From: Manganitrophus sp963718695
GTDB taxonomy: Bacteria; Nitrospirota; Nitrospiria; SBBL01; Manganitrophaceae
Direction of reading: 5' to 3'
Length of the DNA: 64,000 nucleotides
Assembly: GCA_963718695.1 (NCBI GenBank)
Contig: OY970371.1
Coordinates: 3,286,001-3,350,000, forward strand
Positions 46,334-55,009 of the stretch are shown piece after piece; positions within the stretch are counted from its first letter, which is position 1; every line of letters starts with the position of its first letter. The notes under the pieces were generated by a model that saw only the letters and a list, made by a program, of their open reading frames with translations, was not told the DNA's origin and did no database searches. The position numbers were made by a program, and so were the translations under genes.

Positions 46334-47756
46334 CACGCCGACCGAGAAAAATTCCCTCGCATTCCGATTGAATATTGCCCCGGGCCTGCTCCCGATCCAA
46401 TGGAAATGGATCGCGGCCGTTCTCTTTCCCACCATCCTGGCGCTCCTTCTCATCGGCGGTCTGATTTTTCAGATGACGCAGATGCGGCATTTTCTCTTCA
46501 TTGCCTTCGGGATTGCGCTCTTCGGGACGGTCTTCCTGAGCTATCTTCTCTCAAAACGCCTCGTGGCCCCTCTCTTACAAATGGCCGAAGCCGCCCAGAA
46601 GATCGCCCGAGGAGATTTTCGCCACCGCGTTCGAATCCGATCGGGCGACAAAATGGAAGCGCTCGCAGACGCGCTGAACCGGCTGGCGGAGGATCTTCAA
46701 AGGAAAATCCAGGATCTCTCCGACGATCGCGCCAAGACCCTTGCAATCCTCTCCGGGATGGTGGAAGGGGTCCTGGTCTTGGACGACAAAGGAAGGATCG
46801 TTTTGACCAATGCTTCCTTCGAGAAGATGTTCGGCCTCTCAGGCGATCCATGGATCGGCCGATATCATTATGAGCGCCTGCGTCATCATCCGCTCAATGC
46901 CTTGATCAAAGAAGTCATCCAGACCGGCAAACCCCTCTCGCAGGAGCTCCGGCTCGAAACGTCGTACCGGCCTCATCTTCAGGTTCAAGCTTCTGTGACC
47001 GAGCCCTCCCCCCGATCGGTCGTCTTGGTCTTTCACGATATCACCGAGATCAAGCGGCTGGAGCGGATGCGGAAAGATTTCGTCGCCAACGTCTCGCACG
47101 AGCTGCGCACACCGCTCGCAGCCATCAAAGGCTACTTGGAGACCCTGGCCGACGGCGGATTGGAGAACCGGGAGGAAGCGAGGGAATTCCTCGCCATCCT
47201 CCAGAAGCATACCGACCGGATGGCCAACATCGTCCGCGATCTGCTGCAGCTGTCGCGGATCGAATCGGGACTCGATCCGATCCGGCCGGCACGGATCGAC
47301 CTTCGAGAGACGGTCGATAAAAATCTCCTGCTGCTCAAACCGCTGGCAGAGAAAAAAGGACAGGCGCTCACCGTCTCGATTCAACAGGGGCTCTCGCTCC
47401 AGGCCGATCCGGAAAAACTAAACCAGGTCTTTATCAACCTTTTGGACAATGCCATCAAGTACACGCCGGAGCAGGGGAGGATCACCATCACCGCTTCCCA
47501 GACCGACGAAGCCGTCGCGATCGAAATCGGAGACAGCGGCATCGGTATCCCGAAAGAAGATCTTAGCCGGATCTTCGAGCGCTTCTACCGGGTCGATCGG
47601 ACCCGCTCGCGGGAGCTCGGGGGGACCGGCCTGGGGTTGTCGATCGTGAAACATATCGTCGAAGCGCATGGGGGTAGAATTACGGTCGAAAGCGAGATCG
47701 GAAAAGGATCGCGCTTTACGCTCCTTTTCCCCCGGCAGGAAGTCGCCGTCGGGTGA
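46323..47756 (+). CDS. phoR: PhoR-type membrane sensor histidine kinase
   Basis: 477 aa. Two adjacent membrane helices (about residues 24-75) with almost no periplasmic loop, then HAMP ('APLLQMAEAAQKIARGDFRHRV'), one PAS domain (about 145-240), His box 'FVANVSHELRTPLAAIKGYLETL' and the ATPase domain with 'DSGIGIPKEDLSRIFERFYRVDRTRS' and 'GTGLGLSIVKHIVEAHGG'. The lack of a sensing loop is typical of PhoR, which reads phosphate through PstSCAB/PhoU. Translationally coupled to phoB. Confidence 0.9.
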   Translation: MKRNTPTEKNSLAFRLNIAPGLLPIQWKWIAAVLFPTILALLLIGGLIFQMTQMRHFLFIAFGIALFGTVFLSYLLSKRLVAPLLQMAEAAQKIARGDFRHRVRIRSGDKMEALADALNRLAEDLQRKIQDLSDDRAKTLAILSGMVEGVLVLDDKGRIVLTNASFEKMFGLSGDPWIGRYHYERLRHHPLNALIKEVIQTGKPLSQELRLETSYRPHLQVQASVTEPSPRSVVLVFHDITEIKRLERMRKDFVANVSHELRTPLAAIKGYLETLADGGLENREEAREFLAILQKHTDRMANIVRDLLQLSRIESGLDPIRPARIDLRETVDKNLLLLKPLAEKKGQALTVSIQQGLSLQADPEKLNQVFINLLDNAIKYTPEQGRITITASQTDEAVAIEIGDSGIGIPKEDLSRIFERFYRVDRTRSRELGGTGLGLSIVKHIVEAHGGRITVESEIGKGSRFTLLFPRQEVAVG

Positions 47757-47807
47757 GCGGCATGGTATCATTGAGCCAGGAGAATGCATTGATCTCGGGC
47801 CGCCTGA

Positions 47808-48641
47808 ATGTATGACGAATCCCGCAATCCGCCGCCGCGCAACCGGCTCGACCGGTTTATCCGGCGGTTTCGATACCCCGCCTACTTCATCTCGCTGATC
47901 GTCCTCTATGCCGTCGCTTCGACCGCGATCGGCTTTGCGCTCACCCCCGCCCTCTGGTTTCTCAGCCGCTGGGTTCCCTGGACCGCCGCTTTCCCCGGCT
48001 GGCTCCGCTGGCCGCTCCTCGGCACCGGTTTGGGGCTCTCTTTTTTCCTCTCCGGTTTTTCACTTTTGGCCGTCATCCCGATCTACAATTGGTTTCTGCC
48101 GACGCGGATCAAGCCGTTTAAGGGGACCTACTTCACCCTGGCGGCCCTCCCTTGGTTTGTCCACAACGGCCTCTTCTACCTGGTTCGGTACACCTTCCTC
48201 CAATATGTCACCCTGACCCCCCCCGGCCTCTGGTTCCTGAGGGCGATGGGGATGAAGATCGGCGAGCGCGCCTTTATCAACACCTACCTGATTTCCGATC
48301 CCTGTATGCTCACCATTGGGGACGATGCCGTCCTGGGGGGAAGCGTTCGGATCTTCGCCCACTACGGCGGCGGGGGAAAACTGGTCATCGCGCCGACCAT
48401 CATTGGGGACAAAGCGACGATCGGCTTGAACGCCACGGTGATGGGGGACGTTTGGGTCGGCGCCGGCGCGACGATTCTACCCCATTCGGTGTTGTTGCCC
48501 GGCTCTCGCGTGGGAGGCGGGGAAACCTGGGGAGGGGTCCCGGCCCGGAGGATCTCCCGGGAGGAGATGGATCGGATCAAGCAAGAGATCCAGGGCATTT
48601 CGGCAGACGACATCACCCCCGAATCACAGCGTGTCCGCTAG
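47808..48641 (+). CDS. membrane-anchored hexapeptide acyltransferase
   Basis: 277 aa. Three hydrophobic segments in the first 130 residues, then left-handed beta-helix hexapeptide repeats ('IGDDAVLGGSVRIFAH', 'TIIGDKATIGLNATVMGDVWVGAGATILPHSVLLPG'). It resembles the C-terminal acyltransferase part of large Pls/Nrps-associated proteins and sugar O-acetyltransferases. The acceptor is unknown; cell-envelope polysaccharide or lipid is likely given the nearby sugar nucleotidyltransferase and uppP. Confidence 0.8.
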   Translation: MYDESRNPPPRNRLDRFIRRFRYPAYFISLIVLYAVASTAIGFALTPALWFLSRWVPWTAAFPGWLRWPLLGTGLGLSFFLSGFSLLAVIPIYNWFLPTRIKPFKGTYFTLAALPWFVHNGLFYLVRYTFLQYVTLTPPGLWFLRAMGMKIGERAFINTYLISDPCMLTIGDDAVLGGSVRIFAHYGGGGKLVIAPTIIGDKATIGLNATVMGDVWVGAGATILPHSVLLPGSRVGGGETWGGVPARRISREEMDRIKQEIQGISADDITPESQRVR

Positions 48642-49016
48642 CGCTTCCTTCTCCCTGCTGGAATAAAACCTTCTGCAACTTACATCCATTGAACACGCTC
48701 TTGATTCTCCCATCATCTAAAAAAGAGAAAATGACGCTGCTTCCCAATCTGAGAGGAAGCCTTCAGCGAAGCCTCCTTCTTCCCTCGACGCCTGGAATAC
48801 CGGGGAGGCCCGGACCGGGGTTGCATTCGGAGAAGCGAGCTACTGATGAGCAAGAGGAATGGGGCCCCGCATGCTTTAAAAACCGGGTAGACCCTTACCA
48901 AGAATTCGTTAACAGATTTTTTACATCACTTTTATTCCCCTGCAACACCACTCTGTTTTAATTAATCGGGTAGACTAAAACAGTTGATATTTTCCAGTTG
49001 ATGAGGAGAAAACACC
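48642..49016. other. intergenic region before the guanylyltransferase gene
   Basis: 375 nt without a supported gene. It holds CTGTTTTA/TAAAACAG as a perfect 8-bp inverted repeat with a 15-nt spacer (48953-48983), directly before the ribosome site. The 9-mer CGGGTAGAC occurs twice (48884 and 48967). Confidence 0.4.
48953..48983. promoter_or_regulatory. inverted repeat upstream of the guanylyltransferase gene
   Basis: CTGTTTTA (48953-48960) and TAAAACAG (48976-48983). It ends about 33 nt before the start codon. Operator or leader hairpin; no U-tract. Confidence 0.4.
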
Positions 49017-50000
49017 ATGACCGACCGATTTCAGCCATCCGATCTCTGCGGGATCGTTCTTGCCGCCGGCGAGGGAAAACGCCTCCAGCCGCTGGTCCGC
49101 CGATGGCGGGGAGACGACCTCCCCAAACAGTATGTTCGATTTATAGAGAACCGCTCCCTGTTGCAGCAGACGTACGACCGTGTACAGCGGCTCATTCCGT
49201 CCAACCGTCTCTTTACGATTGTCGACCGGAAGCATTTGGCTTATCCCGAAGTGTGGCGTCAAATCGAGAGCCGCCCCCGGGGAACGGTCGTCCTGCAGCC
49301 TGAGAATAAAGAGACCGGACCGGGGGTTCTCTTGCCGCTGATGCGGGTCTATAAGGACCACCCGAATTCAACCGTCGTCATCTTTCCGTCGGATCATTTC
49401 ATCCGCGAGGAGAATCTCTTCATCGATCATGTCGACTTGGCCTGCCGTCTGGTCGCCGAAGATCCCTCTCGCCTGATCCCCCTCGGAATGCAGCCGACCG
49501 GTCCCGACCCCGAGTATGGCTACATCCTGCCGGGAGGAGAGATCGGACATTTAAGCCCATCGGGCGTGCTGGAGGCGATGCAGTTCATCGAGAAGCCCGA
49601 ACCGCGTGCCGCATCGGAGCTGGTCCGCCAGGGGGGACTTTGGAACACGATGGTGATGGTAGTGAAGACAAAACGGCTTTTGGAGTTGGCGAGAGCGGTC
49701 GCCCCCGGACTTCTCGGCTGCTTCGATGCACTTTTAGACGTGATCGGGACACCCGATGAGACAGAAGCCGCCCAAGCGATTTACCGGAAAATTCCATCGA
49801 TTAATTTTTCAAAAGATCTTCTGGAGCGGTTCCCGGTCCATGCCCCTTCCTGTCTCGCGGTCCTTCCGGTTCGGGGCGTCTACTGGAGCGATTGGGGGTC
49901 GGTCCACCGGGTGGTGAGCGACCTTCGGAAAATGGGCCAACTCAGCCCGCTGCAGACGATGGAAGCGGACGCATCGTTGCTGGTCGGTCAGAACCGGTAA
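49017..50000 (+). CDS. mannose-1-phosphate guanylyltransferase-like nucleotidyltransferase
   Basis: 327 aa with GAGGAG before the ATG. 'GIVLAAGEGKRLQPLVRRWRGDDLPKQY' is the nucleotide-binding loop plus PKQ/PKQY of mannose-1-phosphate guanylyltransferases. 'VVIFPSDHFI', 'FIEKPEP' and 'LWNTMVMV' continue the fold. Makes GDP-mannose from GTP and mannose 1-phosphate. No C-terminal isomerase domain. It differs from typical ManC in having a long insertion (WRGDD) after the signature, so the sugar may not be mannose. Confidence 0.8.
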   Translation: MTDRFQPSDLCGIVLAAGEGKRLQPLVRRWRGDDLPKQYVRFIENRSLLQQTYDRVQRLIPSNRLFTIVDRKHLAYPEVWRQIESRPRGTVVLQPENKETGPGVLLPLMRVYKDHPNSTVVIFPSDHFIREENLFIDHVDLACRLVAEDPSRLIPLGMQPTGPDPEYGYILPGGEIGHLSPSGVLEAMQFIEKPEPRAASELVRQGGLWNTMVMVVKTKRLLELARAVAPGLLGCFDALLDVIGTPDETEAAQAIYRKIPSINFSKDLLERFPVHAPSCLAVLPVRGVYWSDWGSVHRVVSDLRKMGQLSPLQTMEADASLLVGQNR

Positions 50001-50049
50001 TCGCCCCGGTTCGGTCGAAGCCTCCCGTTGCAATCTCCATTTGACGAAT

Positions 50050-50077
50050 CGGTCCGATTGCAAGTACAATCGGACCG
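50050..50077 (+). terminator. 10-bp hairpin abutting the uppP ribosome site
   Basis: CGGTCCGATT, 8-nt loop, AATCGGACCG, then GGAGGTTTTG. It may end the guanylyltransferase transcript. Because the uppP Shine-Dalgarno sequence starts at the last stem base, it could also affect uppP translation. Confidence 0.55.
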
Positions 50078-50095
50078 GGAGGTTTTGTTCTCGGC

Positions 50096-50890
50096 ATGAT
50101 GGATCTGCTCAATGCGGTCATTCTCGGGATCGTCGAGGGAGTGACCGAATTTCTACCGGTCTCCTCGACCGGGCATCTGATCATCGCCGGACACCTCCTC
50201 GGCTTCGAAGGGGACAAGGCTTCGACATTTGAAGTCTTCATCCAGCTTGGCGCGATCCTCGCCGTCGTGGTTCTCTACAAAGAACGCTTCTTTCACCTCT
50301 TCGATTTTTCCCGGACCCGCGGTTTCGCAGGATTCAACGGCATGGTGCTTCTGGGGTGCACGACCCTGCCGGCGCTGATCTTCGGCTTCCTCGCCCACGG
50401 CTTTATCAAAGAACATCTCTTCAATACCACCACCGTGGCGATCGGCCTCGGGGTCGGCGGCGTCGGCATTCTCCTCGCGGAACGGTTTCTCCCCAAAGCC
50501 GAGAAGCACACCCTCGATGCGCTGCGGCCCAAAGACGCCCTGCTGATCGGCCTCTTCCAATGCCTCGCCCTCTGGCCCGGCGTCTCTCGCGCCGGCGCGA
50601 CCATTTTAGGGGGGATGATCATCGGAACCGAACGGAAAACGGCGGCCGAATATTCTTTCCTCGCCGCCGTCCCGGTGATGTTCGCCGCCACTGCTTATGA
50701 TCTTTATAAAAGCTTGCCGTTTCTGGAGGCAAGTGACACCACCTTCTTTGCCGTCGGCTTTATCGTCTCCTTCATCGCCGCCTGGCTCGCCGTGAAAACC
50801 TTCATTCAGCTTCTGGCCCGCTACACACTCAGCCCCTTCGGGTGGTACCGAATTGCGGCGGCGGTTTTGTTGTTGCTGATTTTAGGATAA
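50096..50890 (+). CDS. uppP: undecaprenyl-diphosphatase
   Basis: 264 aa, integral membrane with about eight helices. Both active-site motifs are present: 'GIVEGVTEFLPVSSTGHLI' near the N-terminus and 'PGVSRAGATILGGM' (about residues 160-173). Removes a phosphate from undecaprenyl diphosphate to recycle the carrier lipid for peptidoglycan and polysaccharide assembly. The length is standard. The start has GGGAGG at a somewhat long 13-nt spacing. Confidence 0.95.
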   Translation: MMDLLNAVILGIVEGVTEFLPVSSTGHLIIAGHLLGFEGDKASTFEVFIQLGAILAVVVLYKERFFHLFDFSRTRGFAGFNGMVLLGCTTLPALIFGFLAHGFIKEHLFNTTTVAIGLGVGGVGILLAERFLPKAEKHTLDALRPKDALLIGLFQCLALWPGVSRAGATILGGMIIGTERKTAAEYSFLAAVPVMFAATAYDLYKSLPFLEASDTTFFAVGFIVSFIAAWLAVKTFIQLLARYTLSPFGWYRIAAAVLLLLILG

Positions 50891-50937
50891 GGATATAGAA
50901 GACGTCCCGGCGGGACGTTTCTGCGATGATCAAATCA

Positions 50938-51990
50938 TCAAATCCCCTCCCCTTGATAGACCGTCCAGTGTCTCGGCTTGATGAAGACCACCTCACCCGA
51001 CTTTAAGCCCAGCTCCCGATAGCGCTCTTTACTCAGTTCCGCCTCGATCATCTGGCCGGTGTCCTGTCGTTTTAATTGTAGACGGACCACCGGACCGACC
51101 GACTGAATATGTTCGATCTTCGCCGCGATGGCCGGCTGGCCGTTTTTGTGACGCTCAATCTCGATGTCATGCGGGCGGACATAAGCGACCGCCGGGGTCT
51201 CTTGGGCCGCGGCATGCCCCGGGGCGTCGATCTCCAGTGGACCGACCCCCACGCGGCTATGAAAGAGATTCACGTTGCCGAGAAAGTTGTAGACGAAGGG
51301 GTTCGCCGGATGATCGTAGACCTCCTCCGGGGTCCCCACCTGCTCGATCCGTCCCTCGTTCATCACGACGATCCGGTCGGCGACTTCCAGGGCTTCCTCC
51401 TGATCGTGGGTCACAAAGACACTGGTGATATGCAATTCATCGTGCAGCCGCCGCAGCCAGAGACGGAGCTCCTGCCGGATCTTGGCGTCGAGCGCGCCGA
51501 ACGGCTCATCGAGGAGGAGCATCTTTGGCTCGACCGCCAGCGCGCGGGCGAGCGCCACCCGCTGCCGCTGTCCTCCGGAGAGCTGAGAAGGATAGTTCGA
51601 TTCCATCCGATCGAGCTGGACCAGCTGCAACAGGGAATGAACCTTCGCGCGGATCTCTTCGTTCGAAGGCCGATTATTGCGGGGGCGGACCCGCAAGCCG
51701 AAGGCGACATTCTCGAAAACGGTCATGTGTTTGAAAAGCGCATAATGCTGGAAGACAAAACCGACATGACGGTCCCGGACACTTCGGTCGGTGGCATTCT
51801 CCCCGTAAAAAAGGATCTCCCCTTTGTCGGGACTCTCTAGTCCCGCCATGATCCGCAACAGCGTCGTCTTGCCGGAGCCGGAAGGGCCGAGAAGGGCGAC
51901 CAGCTCTCCGGTGTTAATCGTCAGATCGATCTCCTTCAGCGCCGCGAAATCACCGAACTGTTTCGTCACCCGACGAATTTCGATGCTCAT
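50938..51990 (-). CDS. cysA: sulfate/thiosulfate ABC transporter ATP-binding protein
   Basis: 350 aa. Walker A 'GPSGSGKTTLL', signature 'LSGGQRQRVALARALA', Walker B 'MLLLDEPFGALD', switch His in 'FVTHDQEEA', and a C-terminal TOBE-like domain (about 240-345) as in CysA/ModC importers. Last gene of the minus-strand rrf2-sbp-cysT-cysW-cysA operon. Energises sulfate or thiosulfate uptake at the inner membrane. Confidence 0.93.
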   Translation of the reverse strand: MSIEIRRVTKQFGDFAALKEIDLTINTGELVALLGPSGSGKTTLLRIMAGLESPDKGEILFYGENATDRSVRDRHVGFVFQHYALFKHMTVFENVAFGLRVRPRNNRPSNEEIRAKVHSLLQLVQLDRMESNYPSQLSGGQRQRVALARALAVEPKMLLLDEPFGALDAKIRQELRLWLRRLHDELHITSVFVTHDQEEALEVADRIVVMNEGRIEQVGTPEEVYDHPANPFVYNFLGNVNLFHSRVGVGPLEIDAPGHAAAQETPAVAYVRPHDIEIERHKNGQPAIAAKIEHIQSVGPVVRLQLKRQDTGQMIEAELSKERYRELGLKSGEVVFIKPRHWTVYQGEGI

Positions 51991-52021
51991 GAATCCGACT
52001 CCTTATTCCGCCCGGCGATCA

Positions 52022-52894
52022 TCAGGCCCCGGCGGAGGGTTGATGAGATTTCCATTCCACAAATCGCTTCGCCGCCAGCGTCACCAGCGCCAAAAGGGCG
52101 AGGAGGGAGGCGACCGCAAAGGCCGCGACGAAGTTGTACTCGTTATAGAGGATCTCCACATGCAGCGGCATGGTGTTGGTCAGCCCGCGGATATGCCCGG
52201 AGACGACCGAAACCGCCCCGAACTCCCCCATCGCCCGGGCGTTGCAGAGGATCACGCCGTAGAGCAACCCCCACTTGATATTCGGAACCGTGATGCGAAA
52301 GAACGTCTGCCACCCACTCGCCCCCAGGACGATGGCGGCTTCTTCCTCTTCGGTCCCCTGCGCCTGCATCAGCGGGATCAGCTCGCGGGCGACGAAGGGG
52401 AAGGTGACGAAGACCGTCGCCAGAACGATCCCCGGCACCGCGAAGATGATCTTGATCTCATGCTCCTGGAGCCACGGCCCGAGCCATCCCTGCATCCCGA
52501 AAAGGAGAACAAAAATCATCCCCGAAATCACCGGAGAGACGGCAAAAGGAAGGTCGATCAGGGTCGTTAGCACATTCTTCCCGACGAAATTGAACTTGGC
52601 GATCGCCCACGCCGCCGCGACGCCGAAGACGAGATTCAGCGGAACGGCAATCGCCGCGGTGAGGAGGGTCAGCCGGATCGCCGCCCAGGCCTCCGGATCT
52701 TTGAACGATTCGAGATAGAGGCCGAAGCCTTTCTGAAGCGCCTCTGCAAAAATGACGACCAATGGCGTCAATAAAAAGAACGCAAGAAATAAGAGCGCCG
52801 TCCCGATCAGCAGCCAGCGGACCGCTCTTGGCTCGGTTCGCGCGCGATTCAGAGGAACGCTCTCTGCTGTCTTTAATCCGCTCGGTGCAAACAT
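52022..52894 (-). CDS. cysW: sulfate ABC transporter permease CysW
   Basis: 290 aa, six predicted helices, with the permease coupling motif region 'EEEEAAIVLGASGWQTFFRITVPNIKWGLLYGVILCNARAMGEFGAVSVVSG' summarised here as EEAA-x3-GAS-x13-P. 'ARAMGEFGAVSVVSGHI' is characteristic of CysW. Lies 15 nt from cysT and 31 nt from cysA in the same operon. Confidence 0.93.
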   Translation of the reverse strand: MFAPSGLKTAESVPLNRARTEPRAVRWLLIGTALLFLAFFLLTPLVVIFAEALQKGFGLYLESFKDPEAWAAIRLTLLTAAIAVPLNLVFGVAAAWAIAKFNFVGKNVLTTLIDLPFAVSPVISGMIFVLLFGMQGWLGPWLQEHEIKIIFAVPGIVLATVFVTFPFVARELIPLMQAQGTEEEEAAIVLGASGWQTFFRITVPNIKWGLLYGVILCNARAMGEFGAVSVVSGHIRGLTNTMPLHVEILYNEYNFVAAFAVASLLALLALVTLAAKRFVEWKSHQPSAGA

Positions 52895-52909
52895 CCGAAT
52901 CCCTCTCCG

Positions 52910-53740
52910 TTACAGCGCTGCGAGGCGCCGGCGGCTCCACCATTGCAAAAGATTAATCGCCAGCAGAAGGAGGAACGACACCGCCAGCATCACGACCGCC
53001 AACGCCGTTGCCCCCGCATAGTCGAACTGCTCCAGCTTCGTCATGATCAGCAACGGGGTGATCTCCGTCCGCATCGGCATGTTGCCGGAGATGAAGACGA
53101 CCGAGCCATACTCCCCCAACGCCCGCGCGAACGCCATCGCAAAACCGGTCAGGAGCGCCGGCATTAAGGTCGGGAAGATCACCCGCAGGAAAATTTGCAG
53201 CCGGTCCGCCCCCAACGTGGTCGCCGCTTCTTCGAACTCCGGATGAAAATCCTCCAGAACCGGCTGGACCGTCCGGACCACGAAGGGCAATCCGATGAAG
53301 GTGAGGGCCACGATGATTCCCAGCGGCGCATACGCCACCTTGATCCCGAGCGGCTCAAGATATTGTCCGATCCACCCCTTGCCGGAGTAGATGGTGGTCA
53401 GCGCAATTCCCCCCACCGCCGTCGGGAGGGCAAAGGGAAGATCGACCAACCCATCGACGATCCGCTTGCCCGGAAAGGAATACCGGACCAACACCCACGC
53501 GACGAGCAGACCGAAGACTACATTAAGCAGCGCCGCAATCAGCGACGCCCCCAGACTCAATCGGTAAGAGGCGAGCGCCCGCGGGGCGGTGATGATCTCC
53601 CAAAACGCACCCCAGTTGAGCGTCGCCGTTTTAAGAAAAAGGGTAGAGAGGGGGATGAGGACGATGAAGCTGAGGTAAAAGAGGGTAAATCCCAACGCCA
53701 GACCAAAACCGGGAAGGATGCTTTTCTGTTTGAGAACCAT
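52910..53740 (-). CDS. cysT: sulfate ABC transporter permease CysT
   Basis: 276 aa from ATG 53740 (GGAAGG nine bases upstream; a TTG at 53764 would add eight residues). Six helices; 'FEEAATTLGADRLQIFLRVIFPTLMPALL' contains the EAA loop, and 'FARALGEYGSVVFISGNMP' is the CysT/CysU signature. Pairs with CysW to form the membrane channel. Preceded by a dispersed repeat that separates it from the binding-protein gene. Confidence 0.93.
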   Translation of the reverse strand: MVLKQKSILPGFGLALGFTLFYLSFIVLIPLSTLFLKTATLNWGAFWEIITAPRALASYRLSLGASLIAALLNVVFGLLVAWVLVRYSFPGKRIVDGLVDLPFALPTAVGGIALTTIYSGKGWIGQYLEPLGIKVAYAPLGIIVALTFIGLPFVVRTVQPVLEDFHPEFEEAATTLGADRLQIFLRVIFPTLMPALLTGFAMAFARALGEYGSVVFISGNMPMRTEITPLLIMTKLEQFDYAGATALAVVMLAVSFLLLLAINLLQWWSRRRLAAL

Positions 53741-53778
53741 ATGATAAATTTCCTTCCCTCTCAATTCTTCTACCTTCC

Positions 53779-53899
53779 AGGCCGCTCAAAAAGCTCCAGA
53801 TGCGAGGCCGCAGGGAGCGAGGAAACCGCAGCGTACTGTATCGTACGTGAGGATTTCCGAACGACCGAGAACGAAGCAGGTGGACTTTTTCAGCGGCCT
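53779..53899. repeat. 121-bp dispersed-type repeat element between sbp and cysT
   Basis: Ends are inverted repeats: AGGCCGCTCAAAAAGCTCC on the left and GGACTTTTTCAGCGGCCT on the right. The interior has a small palindrome around GTACTGTATCGTAC. It starts or ends one base from the sbp stop codon. The sequence type (AAAGTCC...CTGCTTCGTTCTCGG...) is one I recall as multi-copy in several environmental genomes. Confidence 0.65.
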
Positions 53900-53900
53900 G

Positions 53901-54917
53901 CTAACGGCCCGGCTGGTAGATCTGATCGAATATACCGCCGTCGGCAAAGTGGGTCTTCTGCGCCTTTTGCCAACCGCCGAAGAGTTCATCGATCGTGAAC
54001 AGCGCCACCTTCGGAAATTGGGCGGCATGTTTGGAAGCGACCGACTCCAGCCGGGGGCGGTAGTAGTGTTTGGCGGCGATCTCCTGCCCCTCTTCCGAGT
54101 AGAGGTATTCGAGATAGGCCTGCGCGACCCCGCGGGTTTTGCGCCGATCGACCACTTTATCGATGAGGGCCACCGGCGGCTCGGCCAGGATGCTGACCGA
54201 CGGGATGACGATCTCAAACTTCCCCTTCCCCAATTCATTGATCGCAAGGAGCGCCTCATTTTCCCAGGCCAGGAGCACGTCACCGATCCCCCGCTCCACG
54301 AACGTGGTTGTCGCTCCCCGCGCGCCGGAATCGAGCACCGGAACATTTTTATAGATTCGAGAAACGAGTTCCTTCGCCTTTCCCTCATCGCCGCCGTTTT
54401 TCTTCAGTGCATATCCCCATGCCGCCAGATAATTCCAGCGCGCCCCGCCGGAGGTCTTCGGGTTGGGGGTGATGACGGCGACACCCGGCCTGGCAAGATC
54501 TTCCCAATCTTTAATTGACTTCGGATTTCCCTTCCGCACCAAAAAGACGATCGTCGAGGTGTAGGGGGCGCTGTTGTTCGGAAGACGCGATTGCCAGTTC
54601 TTCGGCAGAAGATTTCCTCTCTCCGCAATGGCATCGATATCATAGGCGAGCGCCAATGTCACGACATCGGCCTCTAACCCGTCGATGACGGCGCGCGCCT
54701 GTTTCCCCGATCCGCCGTGGGATTGTTTGACGCTGACCTTCTGTCCGCTCTTCTCCTTCCATTTTTTCGCAAAAGCCGCATTGAAGTCTTGATAAAGCTC
54801 CCGCGTCGGATCATAGGAGGCATTGAGGAGGGTGAGATCCGCTCCATCGCTTTTCTGAGAAACACCAAATACGAAGAGGAGGAGGAAAAGGGGTACGACC
54901 CAGACTTTCTGAAACAT
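53901..54917 (-). CDS. sbp: sulfate ABC transporter periplasmic binding protein
   Basis: 338 aa with AAGGAG before the ATG and a signal peptide ending SQKSDGA. Matches the Sbp/CysP family: 'LLNASYDPTRELYQDFNAAFAKKW', 'SHGGSGKQARAVIDGLEADVVTLALAYDID', 'PKTSGGARWNYLAAWGYAL' and 'DVLLAWENEALLA'. Binds sulfate or thiosulfate in the periplasm and delivers it to CysTWA. First transporter gene after the Rrf2 regulator, with its own promoter-like sequence at 54976-54996. Confidence 0.94.
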   Translation of the reverse strand: MFQKVWVVPLFLLLFVFGVSQKSDGADLTLLNASYDPTRELYQDFNAAFAKKWKEKSGQKVSVKQSHGGSGKQARAVIDGLEADVVTLALAYDIDAIAERGNLLPKNWQSRLPNNSAPYTSTIVFLVRKGNPKSIKDWEDLARPGVAVITPNPKTSGGARWNYLAAWGYALKKNGGDEGKAKELVSRIYKNVPVLDSGARGATTTFVERGIGDVLLAWENEALLAINELGKGKFEIVIPSVSILAEPPVALIDKVVDRRKTRGVAQAYLEYLYSEEGQEIAAKHYYRPRLESVASKHAAQFPKVALFTIDELFGGWQKAQKTHFADGGIFDQIYQPGR

Positions 54918-54975
54918 GGTTGGTCTCCTTGGATGCCACTTTAGAAGGTCAGAATCCTCGAATATTCTATTTACT

Positions 54976-54996
54976 CTATCATGATAGTAGATTATA
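54976..54996 (-). promoter_or_regulatory. TATAAT and palindromic operator in front of sbp
   Basis: Minus-strand TATAAT at 54996-54991, immediately followed by the 12-bp palindrome CTATCATGATAG (54976-54987), which would cover the start site. No good -35 is seen, which fits an activated or Rrf2-controlled promoter. Confidence 0.5.
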
Positions 54997-55009
54997 TATT
55001 TAAAATTTT

